From Tritrichomonas musculus (taxonomy: Eukaryota > Parabasalia > Tritrichomonadida > Tritrichomonadidae), in assembly GCA_039105265.1 (NCBI GenBank), contig JAPFFF010000004.1, forward strand, positions 1,178,001-1,242,000: a stretch of 64,000 nucleotides of DNA, given 5' to 3'. Positions 21,003-31,950 of this stretch are shown one piece after another. The position numbers and the translations under genes are program-made. Under the pieces are notes generated by a model. The model was not told where the DNA came from and ran no database searches. It worked only from the letters and a program-made list of their open reading frames with translations. The stretch's first letter is position 1. Every line of letters begins with the position of its first letter.

Positions 21003-21386
21003 TATAAAAGAAAATTTTGATTAATTAATAAACGCGAAAATTTTTGAGGGGATATTTGGCATAAATAATTTATTTCATGATGAAAAAAATCACATTAAAT
21101 CATAATTTTGATATACAAATTTTATTTATTTTGGCATGATTCACATACTGTTTGAATTCTGTCGTGATTAATATTATGGGCAAATAAAAATGAATTCGAT
21201 ATGTAGATCAAAAAAAAAAAAAAATTGTTTAAACTTGTTAAAAAAGCGCAATTTATTTAAACAAATGGATAGCACTATTGGCATGTGATGATTTTAATGC
21301 TTCTGATGAGATTTGAAAAAAAATTTGAATAAATATAACCATATCTCATTAAATTCGTTAAAATTAACGCTTATTTTTTTAGAAAT
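21003..21386. other. Divergent promoter region between USP and EF-hand genes
   Basis: 384 bases between two divergent start codons. On the plus side an Inr-like TCATTAA occurs with its A at 21348, 39 bases before the EF-hand ATG. Poly-A of 14 at ~21210-21223. Nothing else recognised. Confidence 0.4.
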
Positions 21387-21842
21387 ATGACTTTTGGACT
21401 TAGTGAAGAATTAATTAACTCAGCACGTGCAGCATTTAATTCTTTCGATAAAGATAGTGACGGCCTAATTGCATTTGATGATCTTGAGCGATGCCTTCGA
21501 ACTTTAAAACTTAATCCAACTGCAGAAGAAGCTTCAGCAATGGTTGAAGATGCTCAAGAAGTTAGCAAAGCTTCGGGGGTTTCGTTTACATCATTTCTTT
21601 ACATTTTTGCTCACGCAAGAAGAAATAATGATGCTGTTAAAGAACTTATTAACGCTTTCCGCATTATTGGAAAGAAGGGATCGCCTGAAGGTCGTATTCC
21701 TGTTGAAACAGTAAGGCGCGTTCTTAGAGAAACTCGTCAAGCATATACAGAGAAGCAGATAGAAGACATAATTGACCATTCCAATGTTAAAAACGGATTT
21801 GTTGATATTCAAAGTCTTGCTAATGTCATTATAAGCGAATAA
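21387..21842 (+). CDS. EF-hand (calmodulin/centrin-like) calcium-binding protein
   Basis: 151 residues, the size of calmodulin or a myosin light chain. The first EF-hand loop is canonical in its calcium ligands, D21-K-D-S-D-G-L-I-A-F-D-D32, with Asp rather than Glu at position 12. The other three hands are recognisable by helix pattern (residues ~45-75, ~85-115, ~120-150) but their loops lack the acidic ligand set (for example GKKGSPEGRIPVE and SNVKNGFVDI), so only one calcium site is likely. This is the pattern of essential/regulatory light chains or specialised calmodulin-like proteins; the partner cannot be told. It is divergent from the USP gene and stands alone. Confidence 0.88.
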   Translation: MTFGLSEELINSARAAFNSFDKDSDGLIAFDDLERCLRTLKLNPTAEEASAMVEDAQEVSKASGVSFTSFLYIFAHARRNNDAVKELINAFRIIGKKGSPEGRIPVETVRRVLRETRQAYTEKQIEDIIDHSNVKNGFVDIQSLANVIISE

Positions 21843-22549
21843 ATTCAAACAGACTTTATAATATTATTTGAGATTTAAATAAAAAAAAATATCGAATAAA
21901 TATGTTTCCTTAATTACACACAATTTTCAATTTGCTTGATAGATTTTTTTTTTTTTTGCCGTTAAATCGTAATCAACAGATTATTTAAATAAATATGATA
22001 ATATTTATTACTTCTCTTTTTTTTTTTTTTTTTTCAAATTCTATTAATTGTAATACATATAACTTGTATATAAACCATCGAATTTCCAGAAGTGCGAGAA
22101 CTAAAAATAACGTATTTTTTAATTTAAAAAAGTGGATTTTTTCACTAAATTGTTAATCAAATCAATGCTATTTTTAATATAATATAATGCATACCTAATG
22201 CTATACATCATACTTGATTATTAGGTCGTTTTAATGTTTGCAGAAGTAAGTGGGAAAAAATGGTATTTTGGAAATTTCTAATTAGTTCTGATATATTGTA
22301 GATTTTAATATTATTTATTTATATAAATATTAAATTATATATATAGTTTTAATATAATATACAAAATAGTTTTTTAATTTATAGAGATATTAGTATTTAA
22401 AAAAATAATAAATATAATATAAAAATATAGGGAGCTCTGGTGAATTTCATAGGGATAACTATTTGTATTTTTATTATAATCAACATGTATATATACATAT
22501 TTTCTTATTATTCTGAATCGCTCGCCGGGGGTAATTTTATTTTTATTTT
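21843..22549. other. Intergenic A+T-rich DNA after the EF-hand gene
   Basis: No gene. Long T-runs (21946-21957 and 22018-22034) and low-complexity TA stretches. Confidence 0.35.
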
Positions 22550-23830
22550 ATAAAATTCTGAAGAAAAAATACGTTATAATTAATTCCCCTCAATTTCATA
22601 TTTTCATAAAAAAATGCAAAAAAATATGGTTTCTTATTGTTAAATCGTAATGAAAATAAAGTGAATTAAAATATATACTATGATAAATATAAAAAAACTA
22701 TCATTTCCCGATTTTATGCAACTTTGCCAAATTATTAAAATCAAGATATTTCAACCATCTTTTATTAAAATGTATGCTTATCCAACTCTTATTATGCACA
22801 TTTGATAACTGATTTTAATTCCTCTATATATCTTTTGTTTTGTTTGATATTAAACAAAAAAAATGAAATTTAAAAATCTAAGCATTCCTAGAAAAATTGG
22901 CCCTATAAATTTAATTGAAATCAATATTATAATATTAATGCATAATATAATTCATATGTATATTTTTTATTTTAAATTTAACCTATTTAATTTTAAGATA
23001 TTTATAAAAAAATATAACGACTATTGCGAATTTAAATTTTAAATGATTAATCAAATTTTTCATTCTGTTCTCACAAATTAATTTTTATGCAAAAAATCAT
23101 TTTTTTTATATTTTTATGCTTGAAACAATAACTATAAGCGATTTACATATAAATAAATTAAAAATTAGCTCTTTTTTTAGTAAGTTAAAAATTCTGAAGA
23201 AAAAAAAAACGTTGTAATTATCTCCCCTCAATTTATAATTTTAAACAAAAAATATAAAAAAATGTGGTTCAAAGTTAAAAAAATTTAATAAAAATTATAT
23301 GAGATAATACATATATAGCGGTAATTATAAAAATATGATTAATGACTTGTTTTCAGCAACTTAGTCTAAAAATTAAAATCAAGATATCTTGAGATAGTAT
23401 GAGTAAAATTTGTCCCTGATGTAGTATATTCATTAATATCTTTGGATAATTGTATTTTCATCCAAAAATTCAGATATTGTCCAGAATTTGATAAAAAAAA
23501 ATCAATTTAATTTTCTGAAAGCTCCTAGAAAAAATGGCCCTATAGTTTGGTTTACTAATGGTATTTATTATATATAGGAAATATAATGCCGATATTAAAA
23601 TTTATAGAGATTTTAACCTATTTGTTTTCAAGATATTTATTTAAATTTTATATTTGGTCAGATATTTTCGAAAATTTTGTCTATAATTTTATAGCAAAAA
23701 TGGCTCAAATCGTATTATTCTGAATCTTATCTTTCCAAAGAAAGAATTATTATTGTACATCAGACTTTTCAATCTCTTTCAGCTGTATCACATCATTGGG
23801 ATTATAACGATTTGAGTCATCATCTCAATA
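22550..23830. repeat. Old tandem duplication of a ~637-bp non-coding unit
   Basis: Landmarks occur twice in the same order about 637-640 bases apart: AAATTCTGAAGAAAAAA then CGTT(A/G)TAATTA..CCCCTCAATTT (22550/23190), AAAATCAAGATAT (22738/23377), CTAGAAAAA..TGGCCCTATA (22889/23525), and TTTAACCTATTT..AAGATATTTAT (22978/23611). The copies are well diverged between landmarks. No open frame in either. Confidence 0.6.
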
Positions 23831-24286
23831 ATTCCAGTCAATGTTCAGCTCATCACTTTTTATCTTGATATTTTGGCTTTTTTTTGGTTGGGATTCCCAA
23901 CTTGGGAAAAATTAAATCTAATTTTTTTTTATTATTGAATTATTTTTAATAAAATAAAAATAACAATGTAATTTACATATATATAAATATTTATTTGTGT
24001 TCTAAAAGAGAGAAAATGTAATTTCTCTCCAACATTTATAAAATTTTATAATTGAATGGTTTATTTTTTATTTTATTAAAATTTTAAAACACAAATATTT
24101 TTACTCCTAGTGACTAATATAATTTAAAATCCTATCATAATAGAGAAGGATATATATATATATATATATATTATTTTATAATTTAATAATAATGAAATCA
24201 ACCAGCTCTCGCACCTCTGAATTTCCTTAAACATTATTAATGAAAACAATACTTAATTAACGAATAATACATTTTGATAAATGTCG
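23831..24286. other. Intergenic DNA 3' of the ankyrin gene, with a (TA)n run
   Basis: Contains a short perfect palindrome TTCCCAACTTGGGAA near 23889-23906, a loose inverted repeat built on TTTGTGTT.TAAAA (about 23990 and 24085), and a (TA)n microsatellite at ~24150-24172. No gene seen. Confidence 0.4.
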
Positions 24287-25938
24287 TTAAACGGCCCCAT
24301 TATCCTGAAGTATTGTTCGAATATTTTGGTTCATTGTAAAATAAAGAGGAGTTTTCTGCCTATTGTCTTTCGCATTTATGTCAATGTCTTTCTGAGAAAG
24401 AAGAAGTGAAACAATTTCTTCATGCGCATTTCGTGCAGCATAATGAAGAGGAGTCCAGCCGTCACCATCCTTTTGATTAACATCAATAACATCATCAACA
24501 CCATTTTTTACATTTTCCAAATTCTTTGAAATAATCATTTTACATATTTCAAAATGTTTAAACCGCGCAGCAGAATGAAGAATTGTCAATCCATTCATAT
24601 CAACATCAGAAATTCTCGATTCTTTACGATTTAACAACTTAATAAAAGCATTTCTGTTCCCTTCTTTAGCAGCAACGTGAGGAGGTGTCATTTTTTCATC
24701 ATTTTCAATATTAATGTCAATTTTTTCGCATTTTAGAAGTTCGTCAAAAATTTTTTCAGAATCATTTTCATAATTTTTAGTTGAACAAATATGAAGAGGA
24801 GTTGAATTATCATCTCTTGATTTGATATTTACATCGACTCCATCGGAATGAATCAACAAAGAAGAAATTTCAAAATTTTTATTTTGACAAGTAATGTGTA
24901 ATGCTGAAAAACCGTTTTTATTCAGTTGATTAAGATTCATTCCTTCCTTTTCAATAAGTAGCGAAACAACATCAGCTCTGTTCTTTTTCACAGCAGTTAA
25001 AAGTGCGTTTTCATGATCTTTATTCAATGAATTAATTTCAATTGAAAAATTTTCTATTGAAAGAAATGTTTTAACAATTGAAATGTCGCCTTCCCGTGCT
25101 GCTATTATTAAAGGCGTGTCTTCATTCATGTCTTTTTGATTCAAATCAATGAATTTTGGCGGATTTTTTATTGATTTTTTCCTTTCTGACGTCGTTTTCT
25201 GGGGCTAAAAAATCAATCGTCATGAAATCCCAGACTGTTTCATTTGAATTTTCAATATTATGAGCTGATAGAATAACTGTTAACATTTCATCATCTTGCT
25301 TCGAAGAAGCAAGATGAAGTAAAGATTGTCCTTTTTTTGGATTTGTTGGATTTGTGTCAATTTTTGTTTTCGAATTTTCAAGTGAAAATAAAAAATTTGA
25401 AATTTCTTTGTTAGATAGTTCAATAGCTATATGAAGTAATGTATTTCCATCTTCATCTAATGTTTTTATATCTTCAACAATTGATGCTAAATACTTTATG
25501 ATTTCAATGCTTCCCAGTTTTGCAGCTTGAAACATTAATTCTTGTGAATTTTGTTGTTTGTTTTTGATAAAATAACGAATTATTGAAACATTATCTTGAT
25601 TAATTCCTACATTAAGCAAATTAGTTGAATTAAAATCATGATCAATGAGAAATTCAAATGTTTTTTCATGGCCACCAGCTAAAGCATAATCAATGATATT
25701 TTTTTGAGATGTTATCAACAGCTTTAAAACTATCTCCATTTTCATAAAGAAAATTAAGGCATTTAATTGAGCCATAATATGCTGCGATACAACAAATTGG
25801 TGGACAATTCATTATAATATGTTCTTCTACAGAAAGGTTAGTAGATAATGAATAATACAAAATTTGGTCTTTAGGAAGCAAAGATAATAAAATATCTAAA
25901 TAATCATGTTGGATTGATTCAATTATTTTTCCTTCCAT
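24287..25938 (-). pseudogene. Ankyrin-repeat protein gene interrupted by two frame changes
   Basis: Three overlapping or abutting reverse frames make one ankyrin protein of about 550 residues: 25938-25690 (N-terminus, MEGKIIESIQHDYLDILL), ~25700-25150 (repeats such as TLDEDGNTLLHIAIE), and 25144-24287 (at least six clear repeats, e.g. DGWTPLHYAARNAHEEIVSLLL). Both frame changes fall at or beside runs of 6-7 A: near 25699-25705 and near 25165-25185. Two single-base changes at homopolymers are what either sequencing error or a fresh pseudogene would give; codon content is otherwise intact, with no internal stops. The architecture (helical N-terminus then ankyrins) matches the large trichomonad family. 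Function: protein-protein scaffold, partner unknown. Confidence 0.8.
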
Positions 25939-26221
25939 CTTTCATTTATATATTTCTAAAACATGTTTTTCAAAACAATTAAATGCTAAAAATTAGAAAT
26001 AATGGATATTATACAATGTGGCAATAATGCTTCAAAAGATATTATCAATAGGTTTATTCAATTTAATTTATTGTGATTCAATAAACTATTGAAGAAAGTG
26101 ACTTTTTAATTATAAATATTGTTTTAAATGAATAAACTCTTATCATATTTATTAATTCAGCATCAATTTCATCATTTCGGGATATCAAAAAATAAAATAA
26201 AAACATGAATATACAGACATT

Positions 26222-26926
26222 TTACATTAAATCTGGGACAGGTTGACCATTATTTGGAGCTTGACTAGAGTTTTGCTTCCAAATATATGTATTAATCATA
26301 AAACATGAAATTGCATTTATTAAATTCTGACGAGAGAGGCAATTGAATTCTTTTGTGACAACTGAGCCATTTTCATCAACATTAATGCAAAGTCTTGTAT
26401 CAGCACTAGCATCATTTAGTTTAGCATATACAGAATGTATTTTATCATATTCATAAAGAGTAGAAGTTTTGTTTCCAGTAAATTCAAGTCCACGAGGTGA
26501 TGCTATTAATCTTAATTTGGATTTACCAATATTGAAAAATGAAGTTATTGTTTCACAATCAAATTCGGTGGTTTGTGGTATCTGAGCTTTCTGAAATGCT
26601 GTTTGCATTAAACTCTGTCCATATTGAAGCGCATGATACATTTGAATAATGTCATATCGATTTGTCGATTGTAAATATATTTTATTTGAGCCAGTCATTT
26701 GAGAAGTAACAATAGCTATAGAATTTTGAACGTTAGTTTCTTGAAAAGCGGCTGTAATCGATTGAAGGTCAAGTGGAATTATGAAAGAGCAAGCTTGTCC
26801 AAGCTTTTTTGAGATTTCAAGCCAATATCCTTTGATTTGAATCCAAAAATCGTCCCATTTTAATGTAGGATTAGCAACGGCAACTTTGCCATAGAAGATC
26901 CATGAATTTTGGTTCTGAGTTATCAT
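26222..26926 (-). CDS. PH-like domain protein
   Basis: 234 residues. The N-terminal half (SWIFYGKVAVANPTLKWDDFWIQIKGYWLEISKK... TNRYDIIQMYHALQYG) has the strand order and closing helix of a PH domain, with the typical W...F..I.GYWLEI core. The second half (TITSFFNIGKSKLRLIASPRGLEF... NCLSRQNLINAISCFMI) reads as a second PH-like fold, again ending in an amphipathic helix. The C-terminal tail is Gln/Asn/Pro-rich. PH-like folds bind phosphoinositides or proteins; no catalytic domain is present, so an adaptor role is likely. It starts at the only upstream ATG. I rate the first PH-like assignment as probable and the second as tentative. Confidence 0.7.
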   Translation of the reverse strand: MITQNQNSWIFYGKVAVANPTLKWDDFWIQIKGYWLEISKKLGQACSFIIPLDLQSITAAFQETNVQNSIAIVTSQMTGSNKIYLQSTNRYDIIQMYHALQYGQSLMQTAFQKAQIPQTTEFDCETITSFFNIGKSKLRLIASPRGLEFTGNKTSTLYEYDKIHSVYAKLNDASADTRLCINVDENGSVVTKEFNCLSRQNLINAISCFMINTYIWKQNSSQAPNNGQPVPDLM

Positions 26927-27807
26927 TTTATATTTTTAGAAAAATTCACAAAAAATTGTTTGAATTTTAACTTCAACGGTGATGAATTCACTCAATTTTT
27001 CAACTTTTTCTTAAGAATGAATATATATACTATATTGTTCAAAAATGTCTAGGGATGAAAGTTGATAATTATTTGATTGACGAAATTTCATAATTCAATC
27101 AAATTTACTTTATTTCTTTGATATTTTTCCAAATCTTGCATTACCTTGGCAGTTTGTTTTAATTCTAATGTCTAACCTTCCTTATTAAAAAAAGAAATTC
27201 ATTTGAAATAATACGCATTGATTTAATTTAAATCAATTGAAATTTTTGTTATTATGATAGTGTTTGTGCAACATGAATCAAGATTCATGTTTCCTTATTA
27301 TAGTAAAGAATAAAGGTGCACTTTATCATATCTGATGATTAAAGAGAATCTTTTATTTACTTAAACTATATTTTCATATCAATTGAATGTTCAATCAAAT
27401 GAAGCTCTATTTAAAAAAGGAATTAATCTAAAATATAAAGAGAATAAAGATATTAATGATTAAAATTATATTGTTTAAACAAGGAATAAAAAGATGATTT
27501 AAGTTAGAAACACATGTAATAGTAGTGTTATTTAAAAAGTTGAAAGGCTTTAGTTCTTTATTTTTGATTTCTTCGCTTGATAATGGTCAATTACCATGGA
27601 TTTCTTACATCATTAATAGAACGAATTAATATCATTCGTGAAAAATTAAAGATGAAAATTGTATAGATTTAATGATAATGGTGAAAAGCATAAAGTAAGC
27701 TTATGTATCAATTATCTTAGGTTGATATAATGATAAAAGTCTGCATATGGGATTCTTTTGTAATTGTAGCTTTATATTTGATAATATATATTATTCTAAA
27801 TGTCTGT
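26927..27807. other. Intergenic DNA with a 22-base palindrome
   Basis: No gene. Near the PH-like gene there is an AACTTTTTC copy (~27001-27009). At 27270-27291 there is a near-perfect palindrome, AACATGAATC-AA-GATTCATGTT. Confidence 0.4.
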
Positions 27808-29466
27808 TTATTTTCTTCTATTTCTATTTGTATTAATTAGTGTGAGCAACATATTTGCATAATTTTCTAGTTCATTCAATTCTTGTTGATCTGATTTTAA
27901 AGCTTTCTCATATTTTTTATATTTTTCAATTAAGCTTGATTTTCTCTGTTTCATTTCATCTATTCTTTGGTCGTATTCATCATTGGTTTCTGATGATTGA
28001 CGAAAAGATCCTTTTAAATGAGGTATTTCGGATTCAATTTGACTCTTTTGATTTAATAATTCATTGAATTTTGAAATGTCTTTTGATGATCTAATTTCAA
28101 TAAGTTTTTCTTTCTTTATATTTAATTCTGATTCTTCATCCCTGAGCTTGTCTGTGGCTTCTTCACATTTTTTTGAAAATGATTGAACTTTACTTATCAG
28201 TTTTTGAATGTCTGGATGTTCGTCTTCTAGAAGATCATCAATTATTTTTCGTGTTTCACCTCTTTTTTTCACAATATCGTCGATTTCATTTAAAACAATT
28301 TCTTTCTGTGCTTGAATTGAATCAAGTTCTTCTTTTCTAGAAGTTAACATAGTTTCAATTCGTTTTATTTCAAGTTGAGTTTGTTCTTCACTTTGAGCAT
28401 CGTCACGAACATTTTTTAGTTCACCTTCAATAGTTGCAGAAATTGTATCAACTTCTGATTTTAGACATTCGATTTCTTTTATTTTATTTTGATCCATATT
28501 GGGATTATCTTTATCATACAATAATCTTTCAATTGATTCATTTATCAAATCAATGAGTAATTTTAAATCATCTAATTCCTCATTAATATCATATAATAAT
28601 GATTGTTTTCGTAGATGATGAATATTTAAATTTTTATTTGTTGTTGATTTCTTTGTTTCAGTTTGTACATTTTCATTATTATTTGAGTTGCTTTTGTTTT
28701 GAACTTGCTTGGTCATATTTGTATTCTTGTTTTCTAATGTTGATAAATCATCATATTGTGGTATTTGACTAGACTCTTTGCGTTGAGCATCGCGAATCTT
28801 TTGTAAAAGAATTTGAATTTCATTGTCTTTTGAAGAATAAAGTTCTTTTAGTTTTTGTTGATCTGAAGAATTATAACAGCGTGAAACTTGTTGAGCAACT
28901 AGCTGAATTTGTTTTTCAATTACCATATTATTAACTTCTAACGTGTTAATATCATCCTGATACATCTGAAGTGCATCTCGAAAATTTGTGAAATCATTTC
29001 TTTGAATAATTTTTTTTGATGACTTGAGTTTTTTTGCTACAATAGTTTTTTTAATTTGTAGTTGTTTCAGTTCTTTCAATTTTGATTCATAATGTTCGCC
29101 ACTTAAAAGAGAAGATTGTATATCACCAGCATTTTTTTGAACTTTTGAAACATCTTTGGTCAACGAAACGATTTGATCTTCGCTCATCTTGATTTCTTCA
29201 ATAATGTTGTCTGTTTCGGCAGTAATATTTTCTAATTCAATTTCTAAATTTTGATTTATTTCTAAAAGCTTTGTTTTTTCAGCACAGAGTTCAGTAAATC
29301 TTGCGTCAAGACGGTTTTTCTCAGACTGTAAACAAGAAATATCTCTTTGAATTTTTTCAATTATATATTTTGGGTCTGGTTTCTCTGGACATATTTCAGA
29401 TTGTAGTTGTTGTTGTGTAAATCGTGGTGCAGGACGTGGAACCATTGCTGTTTTCCGACATTTCAT
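27808..29466 (-). CDS. Long coiled-coil protein
   Basis: 552 residues. After a Pro-rich N-terminus (MVPRPAPRF at residues ~8-16) nearly all of residues 30-550 is heptad-rich and charged (KNRLDARFTELCAEKTKLLEIN and similar), broken by a polar, Asn/Ser/Thr-rich hinge at about residues 240-275. There is no motor, kinase or SMC ATPase motif. This is the composition of cytoskeletal, basal-body or Golgi tethers. Trichomonads have many such proteins in the flagellar and pelta-axostyle apparatus, but a specific role would be a guess. It is divergent from the HAD gene, with 478 bases between the start codons. Confidence 0.8.
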   Translation of the reverse strand: MKCRKTAMVPRPAPRFTQQQLQSEICPEKPDPKYIIEKIQRDISCLQSEKNRLDARFTELCAEKTKLLEINQNLEIELENITAETDNIIEEIKMSEDQIVSLTKDVSKVQKNAGDIQSSLLSGEHYESKLKELKQLQIKKTIVAKKLKSSKKIIQRNDFTNFRDALQMYQDDINTLEVNNMVIEKQIQLVAQQVSRCYNSSDQQKLKELYSSKDNEIQILLQKIRDAQRKESSQIPQYDDLSTLENKNTNMTKQVQNKSNSNNNENVQTETKKSTTNKNLNIHHLRKQSLLYDINEELDDLKLLIDLINESIERLLYDKDNPNMDQNKIKEIECLKSEVDTISATIEGELKNVRDDAQSEEQTQLEIKRIETMLTSRKEELDSIQAQKEIVLNEIDDIVKKRGETRKIIDDLLEDEHPDIQKLISKVQSFSKKCEEATDKLRDEESELNIKKEKLIEIRSSKDISKFNELLNQKSQIESEIPHLKGSFRQSSETNDEYDQRIDEMKQRKSSLIEKYKKYEKALKSDQQELNELENYANMLLTLINTNRNRRK

Positions 29467-29944
29467 TTAAAGAGATTAAATTTATAAACAGAAAACTTCT
29501 CGCAATTTTTCAAATGAATCACAATTTTTTATATTTGATTTATATCTTTATTTATAAAAAAAACTGTAATATTATTATATAATAAAATTTATAAAATAAA
29601 AAAATATTTAATTATTTATTTGTATATCTAAAATAAATCTTTTATTATTAGATAAAAATAAGCATAGATTGTAATAAAGAAAGTATATTAAATTCTTCAT
29701 TTACTCGACTACTAGGATTGTTGCAATAATTTTATAAATAAAACAATATAATTTATACTTATTACATTTTCTAGTATTGTTATATTCAGTTTAATCTAAG
29801 ACAAAAATAATATATAATGCAAGATAATTTTGAATTATAGACCTATGTAATTGAAAAAATTGCAACAAAAATCCCAATTGAATCATTATTAGGTTACAAT
29901 TTTATGTACCTATATACAATTTATTTACCAATCATTTTTTACTA
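29467..29944. other. Divergent promoter region, coiled-coil and HAD genes
   Basis: A+T-rich spacer between two start codons; the only recognisable signal is the Inr listed separately at 29932-29938. Confidence 0.4.
29932..29938 (+). promoter_or_regulatory. Initiator (Inr) of the HAD gene
   Basis: TCATTTT, matching the trichomonad Inr TCA(+1)(T/C)(A/T), with +1 A at 29934, 11 bases before the ATG. Very short 5' leaders are normal in Trichomonas. Confidence 0.55.
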
Positions 29945-30613
29945 ATGAATTTAATTACTTTTGATATAGATGGTACCCTTTTAAATCTGAAAGATCCTAT
30001 GGAATATGTTAATTCTTATATGAGTGCATTTACAGCCCAATTCCCGAGGCCAGATAATTTTAGAGAATTCCTTCCAAATAAAATTGCTGGTTTAACAGAT
30101 CTTTCTTTAATTAAATTTTCAATAAACAAAGCTACAGACAATCATGCAAATGAACAAAATATTCAAAAGTTTTGTGATGATTTTGCTCACTTTTTTTCAA
30201 CTAATTTTCAAAAAGGAACAATAATAGCAAGAGGGTTAATTGAATTTTTAGATGAACTCAAAAAAAGAAATGCAGTACTTGGGATATGCTCCGGAAATCT
30301 TCCCAAAATTGGTGAAATGAAATTACAAAATTGCAATATTCTAGATTATTTTGACAAAGACTTAAGAGGATTTTGTTGGAGTTCTGAAAGAAATGAAATG
30401 ATTAAAATGATAATAGAAAAGGCAAAAGAAAAGTATAATATTATTAATGTGATTCACATTGGAGATACATTGAATGATGTTGAAGCTTCTAAAGAAGCTG
30501 GTGCAATCCCTGTTATTATTACACAATTTGGATTGGACGATTCAGTTATGTGTGAAAATTCATATGAAGATTTCGAAAAAGGAAAAGATAAAATTCTATC
30601 TTTATTAAAATAA
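29945..30613 (+). CDS. HAD-superfamily phosphatase (phosphoglycolate-phosphatase-like)
   Basis: 222 residues, the usual size of a HAD subfamily I phosphatase. Motif I is FDIDGTLL with nucleophile Asp7 and acid Asp9. Residues ~15-90 form the helical cap. Motif II is GICSGN with Ser116. The lysine motif is less clear. Motif IV is HIGDTLNDVEASKEAG with Asp174 and Asp178 for magnesium. The enzyme should hydrolyse a small phosphomonoester; phosphoglycolate, beta-phosphoglucomutase-like and nucleotidase substrates cannot be separated by eye. All catalytic motifs are intact and the start is supported by an Inr 11 bases upstream. Confidence 0.92.
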   Translation: MNLITFDIDGTLLNLKDPMEYVNSYMSAFTAQFPRPDNFREFLPNKIAGLTDLSLIKFSINKATDNHANEQNIQKFCDDFAHFFSTNFQKGTIIARGLIEFLDELKKRNAVLGICSGNLPKIGEMKLQNCNILDYFDKDLRGFCWSSERNEMIKMIIEKAKEKYNIINVIHIGDTLNDVEASKEAGAIPVIITQFGLDDSVMCENSYEDFEKGKDKILSLLK

Positions 30614-31165
30614 GCATTATAGTATTATATATATTAATCATTAACATCTTTTTTTGTTTATTTGTTTGTTTGTTTGAACTCATTATAAATTATATATGAT
30701 AACAAATAGAACTACAAATCCAATATGATATTAAATATTTTATTAAATTCTATATAAGATTATTCGCACACCTCCTAGCAGGAGTCATGTACAGTTAATA
30801 ACTTGGCATCGAAAGAAATACACTGAAAAGTTTGCAAAGTTTCTATATATTATAAACTGGATTCGATAAATCATACAACTATTTCAATGTTACATATAAC
30901 TTTTTGCATTCAATTTTTAAAAAAATTTTTTTTCCTTCTTCAGAAATTACACACGATTTTCTCTCAAAACTGGTCTGATTAAAAAAAATATTCAATTTTA
31001 CATTTTATATTATGAAAAAGTTGATTTTAAAAAATATAATTTATAGTATGAGGAAAAAAAACCCTAACAAAAGTAAAACCCCACGACCATTTTTTTCACC
31101 TATTTTTTCACCATTATCAATCGACTTTTTTTTTTAGCATTCAAAATTGAGAAGAAAAAAGTAAA
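30614..31165. other. Intergenic DNA 3' of HAD gene
   Basis: A+T-rich, with a (GTTT)n-like stretch at 30656-30676 and an imperfect CTCCTAGCAGGAG palindrome near 30771-30783. No coding signal. Confidence 0.35.
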
Positions 31166-31173
31166 ATGGTAGG

Positions 31174-31650
31174 TAGACTTGTTATTTTGAGAATCGATAT
31201 CAAAAACGTCACTTTTTTATATCTGATACTCGATTATCAGTTTACAAATCTGATATCGAGATTTTCGATTATCAAGATATCAGATATGAAATGTGATATA
31301 AAAATAATTGTAAACATGATATCAATTACCGAGATCTCGAGATCTCAAACAGATTTATCTTTTTTTATAATTGGTATTTGTGATTTTATTATATTTAAAA
31401 ATAAATAATAGAATGTATTGATGTTTATTTTAAGATTAAAATCAAAAAAATACATTCTTTTTTATGAAATATTTGAGAATGAATTACGATCATATATTTA
31501 TCAAAAAGTTTAATTGAAAATTCTGATATCAAAAGCAGAAAAAAAATTCTCGATCTCTGAAATCGATCTCGAGAATCTGTGTATATTTATGTATCGATAT
31601 CAAAAAGTCATTCAATTATCGATCTCGATAATCGGAGAATAACAAGTCTA
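31174..31650. mobile_element. hAT-like MITE, 477 bp, with 8-bp target-site duplication
   Basis: Terminal inverted repeats TAGACTTGTTATT (left, 31174) and AATAACAAGTCTA (right, ends 31650). The 8 bases ATGGTAGG lie directly outside both ends (31166-31173 and 31651-31658). The interior is packed with GATATC, CTCGAG and GATCTCGA words, a sign of old hairpin structure. An 8-bp duplication with a TA-starting terminus fits hAT. No coding capacity. Confidence 0.82.
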
Positions 31651-31656
31651 ATGGTA

Positions 31657-31673
31657 GGGGGGGGGGGGGGGGG
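31657..31673 (+). repeat. Run of 17 G
   Basis: An uninterrupted G17 in ~72% A+T DNA, directly next to and partly overlapping the right-hand target duplication of the hAT-like element. Confidence 0.95.
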
Positions 31674-31950
31674 TTCTGATAGTAAAAACTTTTATTCGAA
31701 ATGATACATATTTATATTACCAGAAATATCAAGATAAAATTTATTGATTTTACACTATAAATTTGGAGATAAATATGTTTTCATGATATCTAAAGACGTT
31801 TATTTTGAGAAAAAATAAGACGGTTTTTATTTTTAAAGAATCTTCTGCACCTCTACTGACGTTAAAGTTGACGTTTATATTTAATATGATACGTTTATTT
31901 TCATTGTTTATTTAGGCTAACACCAGAATAGTTATTATTGGACACAATAA

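Noticed and set aside
24287-25938. Introns joining the ankyrin frames
   Set aside because: No parabasalid-type 5' splice site or the long 3' ACTAACACACAG motif near either junction; both changes sit at A-runs.
31166-31408. 80-aa forward frame
   Set aside because: Coincides with the hAT-like MITE and has no protein-like character.
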